Below are positions 1-6,096 of a stretch of 12,072 nt of DNA, one piece after another. The translations under genes and the position numbers were made by a program. Origin of the DNA: Bacteroidota bacterium (GTDB lineage Bacteria; Bacteroidota; Bacteroidia; Flavobacteriales; Flavobacteriaceae); the NCBI GenBank assembly GCA_009937085.1, contig JAACDD010000145.1, positions 1 to 12,072 of the forward strand, written 5' to 3'. The notes under the pieces were generated by a model that was not told where the DNA came from, ran no database searches, and saw nothing but the letters and a program-made list of their open reading frames with translations. Positions within the stretch are counted from its first letter, which is position 1, and every line of letters starts with the position of its first letter.

Positions 1-1609
1 CAACTTTGTCAACAATTTCTGAAATGCTTTCCAACGCTTGTGGCAAATCGGCAAAAAGGGTACGCATTTGCTCTGGCGTTTTAAAGTAATATTCTTGATT
101 GGGTAGCCCATAGCGATAACCACGGCCTCTTCCGATTGGAGTTGCTTGTTTTTCTCCGTCTTTTACACACAATAAAATATCGTGTGCGTTCGCCTCTTCT
201 TGCTTTAAATAATATGATGAATTTGTGGCCACCAACTTAATGCCATGCGTCTGCGAAAACTGTACAAGCACGGGGTTGATACGGTTTTCGTCATCTTGTT
301 GATGATGCATGATTTCAATGTACAAGTCATTTCCAAACTGTTCTTTCCACCACAAGAGTGCTTCCTCTGCCTGCTTTTCACCAACATTTAGCAATTTGGC
401 AGGCACTTCACCATATACATTACCCGTAAGTACAATAACATCACTCTTATACTGTTGAATCAAACTTCTGTCAACACGCGGAACATAATAAAACCCTTGT
501 GTGTATGCCAACGAGGATAATTTAGATAGGTTTTGATATCCTGATTTATTTTTTGCCAAAAACACCACTTGGTAACCATCATCTCTGCGGCTTCTGTCTT
601 GATGATTTTCACAAACATTAAGTGTAATTCCGACTATAGGTTTTAGCGGAGGTCTAGTATCATCTGCTGCTCTTTGGGCATTTACTTGTTTGATAGATTT
701 TACAAAATGAAACGCACCCATTAGGTTGCCCATATCGGTTAGGGCCACTGCAGGCATATCAAGATTATCTGCCGTTTCGGCAAGTTCTTTTACCCGAATA
801 GTTGACTGTAATACCGAAAATTGCGATAGTGTATGCAAGTGTGCAAAAGGGAAATCCGACACCCCTTGTTTGGGCGTTGGTGTAGTTTGGATTACAGGTT
901 GCGCTTTTTGTATGAGTTTTTCCGATGCCGCTTTAAGGTTTTGATGCGATAGCCCAACAAGTGGCACTTGGCTTAAATAGGTTTCTTGAATTCGTGCTAC
1001 AACAACAGATGAGTCTTCAAGTTTAGCATTTGTGAATTTGTTTTGCCTGATAAGTTCCAGAAACACACGCGTTGTGGCTTCAACGTCTGCAGTAGCATTG
1101 TGCGCTTCGTCAAAACTTTCATTAAAAAGGTGTTTGTATAACTCCGTTAATGTTGGCAATTTAAATCTACCTCCTCTACCCCCTGGAAGTTGGCAGAGTG
1201 TTGCTGTTTCTTCTGTACAGGTATCCAAAACAGCTATGTTGGTAATGGATGTATCGCGTTCTAATCGATGTAACTCAGCACCCATAATATTGACATCAAA
1301 GCCTACATTATGCCCTACTACATAGTTGGTTTTGGCAAGCGTAGCTTCAAAAGCTGTAAGAACATCGCTTAGTGGTATTCCCTGTTTTTGTGCCAGTGCC
1401 GTACTAATCCCGTGAATTTGTTCTGACTCAAAAGGGATATCAAAACCATCAGGGGCAACAATAAAATCTTTGTGCTCAATTAGCGTTCCGTGTTCATCGT
1501 GTAGCTGCCAAGCCACTTGAACGCAACGCGGCCAATTTTCGGAGTCAGAAATTGGCGCATTCCAACGTTTAGGTAAGCCAGTAGTTTCGGTATCGAAAAT
1601 TAAAAACAT
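1..1609 (-). CDS. dnaE: DNA polymerase III alpha subunit with N-terminal proofreading exonuclease (3' end outside window)
   Basis: Replicative DNA polymerase catalytic subunit; 536 codons are visible and the frame stays open to base 1, so the palm, fingers, tau-binding and OB parts lie outside. Residues 1-185 form a DnaQ-like DEDDh 3'-5' exonuclease: motif I MFLIFDTETTGLP with D6 and E8, motif II GHNVGFDVN with D105, motif III HNATADVEA with H170 and D175, so all catalytic residues are present. From about residue 252 follows the PHP domain, starting FAHLHTLSQFS. H257 and H259 remain, but the next position of the usual HxHxH is Leu261, TDHG reads TDMG (Met293), and the TNDxHY motif reads NSSYY (463-467). 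The PHP site is therefore probably unable to bind its usual metals, and proofreading would rest on the fused exonuclease. The start is the first ATG before motif I. The gene is divergent from rpsP with 151 bp between; I see no convincing promoter for it there. Confidence 0.93.
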   Translation of the reverse strand, partial: MFLIFDTETTGLPKRWNAPISDSENWPRCVQVAWQLHDEHGTLIEHKDFIVAPDGFDIPFESEQIHGISTALAQKQGIPLSDVLTAFEATLAKTNYVVGHNVGFDVNIMGAELHRLERDTSITNIAVLDTCTEETATLCQLPGGRGGRFKLPTLTELYKHLFNESFDEAHNATADVEATTRVFLELIRQNKFTNAKLEDSSVVVARIQETYLSQVPLVGLSHQNLKAASEKLIQKAQPVIQTTPTPKQGVSDFPFAHLHTLSQFSVLQSTIRVKELAETADNLDMPAVALTDMGNLMGAFHFVKSIKQVNAQRAADDTRPPLKPIVGITLNVCENHQDRSRRDDGYQVVFLAKNKSGYQNLSKLSSLAYTQGFYYVPRVDRSLIQQYKSDVIVLTGNVYGEVPAKLLNVGEKQAEEALLWWKEQFGNDLYIEIMHHQQDDENRINPVLVQFSQTHGIKLVATNSSYYLKQEEANAHDILLCVKDGEKQATPIGRGRGYRYGLPNQEYYFKTPEQMRTLFADLPQALESISEIVDKV

Positions 1610-1684
1610 GCGCCGAGATTAGTCCACTAATTTAGCGAAGTTATATGCGAAATTGGACGCATAAAAAGATGAAGTTATTAACGT

Positions 1685-1714
1685 TTGGTGAAAACAAAAA
1701 ATAGTGTAGCTTTG
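1685..1714 (+). promoter_or_regulatory. Bacteroidota-type promoter of rpsP operon
   Basis: A TTG at 1685-1687 is followed after 19 nt by TAGCTTTG at 1707-1714. This matches the Bacteroidota housekeeping promoter form (TTG, 17-23 nt, TAnnTTTG) at every fixed position. Transcription would begin near 1720, giving a leader of about 40 nt before the rpsP ATG. It lies in the 151-bp dnaE-rpsP divergent spacer (1610-1760), where I see no other clear signal. Matched by eye; not tested. Confidence 0.75.
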
Positions 1715-1760
1715 CCTCGCATTAATAACACGGGTTTCGCACCCCAAAATTTAATTTGAT

Positions 1761-2387
1761 ATGCCAGTAAAAATCAGACTTCAGAGACACGGTAAAAAAG
1801 GAAAACCCTTTTATTGGGTAGTAGCAGCAGATTCACGAACTAAGCGTGACGGTCGCTACCTAGAAAAAATAGGAACTTACAATCCAAACACAAATCCAGC
1901 AACGGTTGACATTAAGGTAGACCGCGCTGTAAATTGGTTACAAAATGGTGCTCAGCCAACAGACACAGCAAGAAATTTGCTCTCTGAAACAGGGGCATTA
2001 CTAAAAAATCACTTGGTAAGTGGTGTACGAAAAGGTGCACATTCTGAAGAAGATGTGGAAACTAAATTTGCTGCCTGGGTTAGCGAAAAAGCATCACGTC
2101 AAGATGTTGCAAAAGACAAAGTAGCAAAGGCGAAAGCTGACGAAAAAGCAAAAGCACTTGCTGCTGAAAAAGAAATCAACGAAAAGCGCAAAGCAGATGC
2201 AGAAGCTGCCATCGCTGCCGCAGAAGCAGAAGTGGCTGCCGCAGAAGCTGAAGCGCAAGCAAAGGCTGCTGCCGCAGAAGCGGAAGCTGCTGCTGAAGCA
2301 GTTGAAGAAGAAGCGCCTGCTGAAGAGGCGCCTGCTGCTGAAGCTGAAGCAACAGACGACAAAGACAGCGCAGAAGCTACTGAATAA
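1761..2387 (+). CDS. rpsP: 30S ribosomal protein bS16 with long Ala/Glu-rich tail
   Basis: Small-subunit ribosomal protein needed for 30S assembly. Residues 1 to about 80 are the bS16 core, with the hallmark start MPVKIRLQRHGKKGKPFYW, then VAADSRTKRDGRYLEKIG and YNP. The whole protein has 208 residues, against about 80-90 for the E. coli protein. The rest is a basic, Lys/Ala-rich predicted helix (about 108-145) that passes into a very acidic Ala/Glu/Pro tail (146-208) ending in EATE. C-terminal extensions on bS16 are usual in Flavobacteriia as far as I recall, so this is probably native and not a fusion, though this one is long. First gene of an operon: rimM begins 3 nt after its stop, the widespread rpsP-rimM pair. 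The trmD and rplS genes that follow in E. coli are absent here. Confidence 0.97.
   Translation: MPVKIRLQRHGKKGKPFYWVVAADSRTKRDGRYLEKIGTYNPNTNPATVDIKVDRAVNWLQNGAQPTDTARNLLSETGALLKNHLVSGVRKGAHSEEDVETKFAAWVSEKASRQDVAKDKVAKAKADEKAKALAAEKEINEKRKADAEAAIAAAEAEVAAAEAEAQAKAAAAEAEAAAEAVEEEAPAEEAPAAEAEATDDKDSAEATE
2214..2281 (+). repeat. 14-bp direct repeats in the bS16 tail
   Basis: The 14-mer GCTGCCGCAGAAGC occurs exactly at 2214-2227, 2235-2248 and 2268-2281, within a longer stretch of near copies built on Ala-Ala-Glu codons. It encodes the acidic tail of bS16. Spacings of 21 and 33 nt keep the reading frame, so copy-number change would lengthen or shorten the tail without a frameshift. Confidence 0.8.
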
Positions 2388-2390
2388 ATC

Positions 2391-2924
2391 ATGCGTGTTG
2401 AGGACTGCTTTTTCGTAGGTACAGTCGTCAGTAAATACAGCTTTAAAGGCGAAATTTTACTCAAACTTGATACGGACGAACCCGAGCGGTACCAATCCCT
2501 TCAAACCTTATTTTTAGCACAAGACGATGCTCTTGTTCCCTATTTTGTTGTAAAATGCAGCATGCATAAGCAAGGTCTTTTGCGTCTGAAGCTCGAAGAT
2601 GTTTCTTCAGAAGAGGATGCAAATTTACTTCTTAAAACAAAAGCGTATCTACCTCTATCTGAATTACCACCGCTAACAGGGAACAGATTTTATTTCCACG
2701 AAGTCATTGGTTTTTTAGTTGAGGACAAAGCCCTTGGTTCACTTGGTAAAATTATTCGTGTAAATGAACATACAGCTCAAGCTACATTAGAAGTAGATAT
2801 CAACGGACAAACGGCATTGATTCCAGTAGTAGATGACATCATTATTACAATTGACAGAAATGCCAAAATACTTCATGTTAACACGCCCCCAGGATTGATT
2901 GATTTGTATACGCAAGATGCTTAG
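2391..2924 (+). CDS. rimM: 16S rRNA processing protein RimM
   Basis: Ribosome maturation factor that binds protein uS19 and helps form the head of the 30S subunit; cytoplasmic. Length 177 residues, normal for the family. The N-terminal RimM beta-barrel (about residues 6-90) has the typical start DCFFVGTVVSKYSFKGE. The C-terminal PRC barrel (about 97-172) contains FYFHEVIGFLV and ends with the conserved IPVVDDIIITID and PPGLIDLY. The start ATG is 3 nt after the rpsP stop, which implies translational coupling. Its own stop overlaps the start of the receptor gene by 8 nt. Confidence 0.95.
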   Translation: MRVEDCFFVGTVVSKYSFKGEILLKLDTDEPERYQSLQTLFLAQDDALVPYFVVKCSMHKQGLLRLKLEDVSSEEDANLLLKTKAYLPLSELPPLTGNRFYFHEVIGFLVEDKALGSLGKIIRVNEHTAQATLEVDINGQTALIPVVDDIIITIDRNAKILHVNTPPGLIDLYTQDA

Positions 2925-4839
2925 ACTTCCGATTCTTTTGTGCCTTTTCGGATTGGCAGTAAAAAGTCAAGTCCAGCAATTAGACGAAGTAGTATTAAGC
3001 GCACAACGATTAAAAAGCGAAATTCAGCCGCTAAGCGCAAGTATTATTACGGACTCGCTAAACCTTACGATTACGCAAGAAGTGGGCGGGCTATTGCAGC
3101 AAATACCCAGTTTATTTGTCAGCAGTCAGCAGAATTTTACGCAAGACACACGCGTTTCTATTCGAGGGTTTGGGGCTCGTGCTACTTTTGGCATTCGGGG
3201 TATCAAAGTTTTATTGGACGGAATTCCTATTACAACTCCAGATGGACAAACGCAATTGGATCATATTCCGTTATCGCAAATTGGCAAGATTGAGGTGCTT
3301 CGTGGACTGTCGAGTGGGTTGTATGGAAATGCTTCTGGCGGGGTTATTTCATTACAAAGTGCTCCAATCGTATCAGCAGCTAATATATCCGTTAAACTAG
3401 GGGATTTTGAATCGCAATCGTTAGCGGCAACATGGAGTAAGGCGCAAGAAAAAAATCGTTTTCGTGCTATCGTATCGCATCAAAAGCAAGAAGGCTATCG
3501 ACAATGGAGTGCTTATGAAAATACGCTTGTTTCCCTCTCTAACGAAACAGACTTAAACAACGGGAATACGTTAAAAATCGACTACTCATTATTCAACAGT
3601 CCGTTTGCGAACGACGCAGGTGGTCTTACCCTTGAGCAAGTAGGTGAAAATCGCAAGCAAGCCCGCGAGGCAAACATAACGTATGCTGCTGGAGAACAAG
3701 TGAAACAACATCAAATCAGCGCTCGAATCAAAACTAAAAATTGGCTTTCGTATGCGTTCTACACTCGCAGAACACTAGATGCAAAATTGCCCTTTGTTTA
3801 TGGCGGCCAAATAGATTTAGGTCGTTATTATTTTGGTTTAGGAACACAAACATCTGGCGCTAAAAACAAGTGGCTGTGGCAGTATGGCCTAGAGAGTGCA
3901 GCGCAACATGATGCACGTCTACGATTTAAAAACGATGCGGGTGAAAAGGGCGATAAAACACTCCATCAAAACGAACATTTTTACAATATGGGCACGTATG
4001 GTATTGCAGAGTATTCATACTTAGGTTGGCGCTTTCGAACTGCCCTACGCGCAGATGTACATCGCATAACATTAACCGACTTTTTGGGGACAAACGCTGG
4101 GAGAAAGAATTTGGTAGCGGTATCGCCCATGGTAGCGTTACACAAAAAGTTTAGCTCTCAGCTTAGTAGCTATTTGCGTTGGGGCACGGGTTTTGAAACC
4201 CCTTCACTCAATGAGCTTTCTGCAAACCCATCTGGTGAAACGGGTTTTAACAGCTTACTTGAACCGCAAAAATCATCAGAAACAGAACTTGGAATTTCAT
4301 TTAAACAAAAGAAGTTTGATGCATTCTTGACATTATTCTACACCAAAACAAAAAACGAAATAGCATCCTATGAACTTGCGGCTTTTTCTGGTCAAAATTT
4401 TTACAGAAATATTGGACAAACTACCCGAAAAGGAATAGAACTGGAAGGAAATTGGCAAATTATTCCATCTGGAAATCTTGCTTTTTCATTTAGCCATGGA
4501 AGCTATCAAACCGAAATAAAAAAAGAACTCCCGAATGTTCCAAAAAATCAATTTGCCACGACTTGGGAACAACAATTTGGAAAAACAACGCTATCAATAC
4601 TCACAAGGCATATTGGAAAACGATTTGCAGACAGTGAAAACACAGTGCAAGTGCCGCATTTTTGGACAACTGATGTAAAATTACAAAGCAAATGGAATAA
4701 TGCGCTACTTACACTCGGCATAAACAATATTGCGAATACCTATTTTTTTGATAATATTCGAATTAATGCCTTTGGCGGACGCTACTACGAACCTGCTGCA
4801 ACACGGCAGGCATTTATTCAAGTTGTTATATCAATATAA
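2917..4839 (+). CDS. pqqU: TonB-dependent outer-membrane receptor, YncD/PqqU-like (probable PQQ importer)
   Basis: Outer-membrane active transporter, 640 residues. I place the start at the ATG at 2917, because this gives a clean signal peptide (MLRLPILLCLFGLAVKS, cleavage before QVQQ). A TTG 18 nt upstream would add six residues ahead of it. A TonB-box-like LDEVVLSA follows at residues 22-29, then the plug (about 35-150) and a 22-strand-type barrel ending at the C-terminal Ile. From memory, E. coli YncD/PqqU shares these blocks: SIRGFGARATFGIRG (81-95), DGIPITTPDGQ (101-111), LYGNASGGV (135-143), GGLT (235-238), GFETPSLNEL (425-434), ADSENT (571-576) and GRYYEP (621-626). PqqU imports pyrroloquinoline quinone. 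The next gene encodes a PQQ-dependent dehydrogenase, which supports the same substrate. The receptor class is certain; the substrate is inference. It is co-transcribed with rimM by overlap. Confidence 0.8.
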   Translation: MLRLPILLCLFGLAVKSQVQQLDEVVLSAQRLKSEIQPLSASIITDSLNLTITQEVGGLLQQIPSLFVSSQQNFTQDTRVSIRGFGARATFGIRGIKVLLDGIPITTPDGQTQLDHIPLSQIGKIEVLRGLSSGLYGNASGGVISLQSAPIVSAANISVKLGDFESQSLAATWSKAQEKNRFRAIVSHQKQEGYRQWSAYENTLVSLSNETDLNNGNTLKIDYSLFNSPFANDAGGLTLEQVGENRKQAREANITYAAGEQVKQHQISARIKTKNWLSYAFYTRRTLDAKLPFVYGGQIDLGRYYFGLGTQTSGAKNKWLWQYGLESAAQHDARLRFKNDAGEKGDKTLHQNEHFYNMGTYGIAEYSYLGWRFRTALRADVHRITLTDFLGTNAGRKNLVAVSPMVALHKKFSSQLSSYLRWGTGFETPSLNELSANPSGETGFNSLLEPQKSSETELGISFKQKKFDAFLTLFYTKTKNEIASYELAAFSGQNFYRNIGQTTRKGIELEGNWQIIPSGNLAFSFSHGSYQTEIKKELPNVPKNQFATTWEQQFGKTTLSILTRHIGKRFADSENTVQVPHFWTTDVKLQSKWNNALLTLGINNIANTYFFDNIRINAFGGRYYEPAATRQAFIQVVISI

Positions 4840-4872
4840 ATTTAGATATCTTGAGCAAAATTTAGTTTTAAA

Positions 4873-5991
4873 ATGAAACAATTCGTACCTACTCTTATAG
4901 TGTTGATGTTTACCCAATTGTCATGCGCACAGGTTGAAAATACACCTCCCCTAAAAACACCGCTTTCAAAAAACTATACGTTAGAACTTGTTGTTCCTGA
5001 TGTAGAAATTCCGTGGGGCATGGTGTTTTTACCCAACGGCAGTTTACTTTACACCGAAAAAGAAGGGAAGCTTATTCGTTTTCAATATGGGAAAAAGAAA
5101 GAAATCTCAGGACTACCTACTACGTATGTCCGTGGGCAAGGCGGGTTGATGGGCTTGGCACTTCATCCAGATTTTGAGCAAAACAATCGTATTTATTTTG
5201 CCATGGCAACACCAAATGAAGATGCCTCTGGCGGAAATACAGGAATTTACACGGCAACGCTTTTAGGAAATGCACTTAAGGACGTAAAGATGTTGTACAA
5301 AGCTGAGCCAAACACTAAAAAGGGACAGCATTTCGGATCTAGAATTGTTTTTGACAAAGATGGGTACCTATACTTTTCTGTTGGAGACAGAGGGAATCGT
5401 AACGAGAACCCACAAGACATTACACGTGATAATGGTAAAATTTATCGTTTAAATGATGATGGTAGCATTCCGGAAGACAACCCGTTTGTTGGCGTTAAAG
5501 GGGCTAAAGAAGCTATCTACTCTTATGGGCATCGCAATCCACAAGGGTTAACCCTTCACCCAATTACAGGTGATTTGTGGGAACATGAACACGGACCTCG
5601 TGGAGGAGATGAAATAAACATTATTGAAAAGGGTAAAAACTACGGTTGGCCAAAAATCACGTATGGCAAAAACTATTCGGGAACATCGATTACTAAAAAT
5701 CGCTCGCTTCCAGGCTTGGAACAACCCTTTTACTATTGGGTGCCTTCTATTGCAGCTTCAGGAATGGCGTTTGTCACAGGCAATAAATATCCCGAATGGA
5801 AAGGCAATTTGCTCGTAGGCTCATTGAAAAAAACCTACTTGGAGCGGCTTATTATTGACAACGATAAGGTAGTAGCGCGTGAAAAAATTGCCGCCGAGAT
5901 TGGTAGGGTTCGCGATGTGATTATGGGACCTTACGGATATATTCATATTGCGGTAGAGTTAGAAGGGATTTATCGCATTTTGACAAATTAA
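4873..5991 (+). CDS. PQQ-dependent aldose sugar dehydrogenase (soluble GSDH/YliI family), exported
   Basis: Oxidises aldose sugars to lactones with PQQ and calcium in the periplasm or at the outer membrane. It has 372 residues, the usual size for this six-bladed propeller family. Visible motifs: IPWGMVFLPNG (46-56), GQGGLMGLALHPDF (88-101), GQHFGSR with candidate catalytic base His153, VGDRG (170-174), GHRNPQGL (219-226), EHGPRGGDEIN (239-249), YYWVPSIAASGMAF (287-300) and RVRDV (345-349). The N-terminus is a signal peptide of about 18 residues. It ends LSCAQ, so it may be a relaxed Bacteroidota lipobox with Cys18, or a type I site cleaved after Ala19; the sequence cannot decide. The gene starts 33 nt after the receptor gene with no promoter seen between, so it is probably in the same transcript. 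No PQQ synthesis genes are in the window. Confidence 0.9.
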   Translation: MKQFVPTLIVLMFTQLSCAQVENTPPLKTPLSKNYTLELVVPDVEIPWGMVFLPNGSLLYTEKEGKLIRFQYGKKKEISGLPTTYVRGQGGLMGLALHPDFEQNNRIYFAMATPNEDASGGNTGIYTATLLGNALKDVKMLYKAEPNTKKGQHFGSRIVFDKDGYLYFSVGDRGNRNENPQDITRDNGKIYRLNDDGSIPEDNPFVGVKGAKEAIYSYGHRNPQGLTLHPITGDLWEHEHGPRGGDEINIIEKGKNYGWPKITYGKNYSGTSITKNRSLPGLEQPFYYWVPSIAASGMAFVTGNKYPEWKGNLLVGSLKKTYLERLIIDNDKVVAREKIAAEIGRVRDVIMGPYGYIHIAVELEGIYRILTN

Positions 5992-6023
5992 ATTGAATGT
6001 TATTCATGATTCCCTTGGATTCT

Positions 6024-6057
6024 GATTTGTGATTTGTGATTTGTGATTTGTGATTTG
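6024..6057 (+). repeat. Heptanucleotide tandem repeat GATTTGT
   Basis: Four exact head-to-tail copies of GATTTGT (6024-6051) and a fifth cut short at six bases (6052-6057), in the 105-bp spacer between the dehydrogenase and the T9SS protein gene. Each unit contains TTTG/TTG, the core of the Bacteroidota -33 element. Such short tandem arrays are prone to slippage and may differ in copy number between strains. Confidence 0.9.
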
Positions 6058-6077
6058 CAAATAAATTAGTAAGTTTG
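6048..6077 (+). promoter_or_regulatory. Promoter of the T9SS protein gene, -33 element inside the tandem repeat
   Basis: TAAGTTTG at 6070-6077 fits the TAnnTTTG -7 element fully. The TTG at 6048-6050, in the fourth repeat copy, lies 19 nt upstream, the same spacing as in the rpsP promoter. Transcription would start near 6083, leaving a leader of about 14 nt. The proximal repeat edge fixes the spacing, so copy loss down to about two units would keep the -33 element. What would change is the sequence upstream of it. Confidence 0.65.
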
Positions 6078-6096
6078 AAATCCAAATCTTAACATA

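Noticed and set aside
726..1325. Plus-strand open frames opposite dnaE
   Set aside because: The minus strand encodes an uninterrupted exonuclease-PHP protein with recognised motifs over the whole stretch.
1636..1643. Minus-strand TAACTTCG as the dnaE promoter -7 element
   Set aside because: One mismatch to the consensus and no TTG at 17-23 nt; not strong enough to annotate.
2099..2464. Ala/Ser-rich 121-codon minus-strand frame opposite the bS16 tail
   Set aside because: It is the antisense of Glu/Ala repeat codons (GCA/GAA), low in complexity, and covers two well-supported genes.
2899..2916. TTG start for the receptor gene, six codons upstream
   Set aside because: The ATG at 2917 gives a clean signal peptide directly, while the longer form adds MICIRK before it; ATG is also far more frequent.
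5994..6006. Inverted repeat TGAAT-GTT-ATTCA just after the dehydrogenase gene as a terminator
   Set aside because: Only five AT-rich pairs and no T tract; too weak for an intrinsic terminator.
6024..6057. Repeat array considered as a CRISPR remnant
   Set aside because: The 7-bp units abut without spacers and no cas gene is present.
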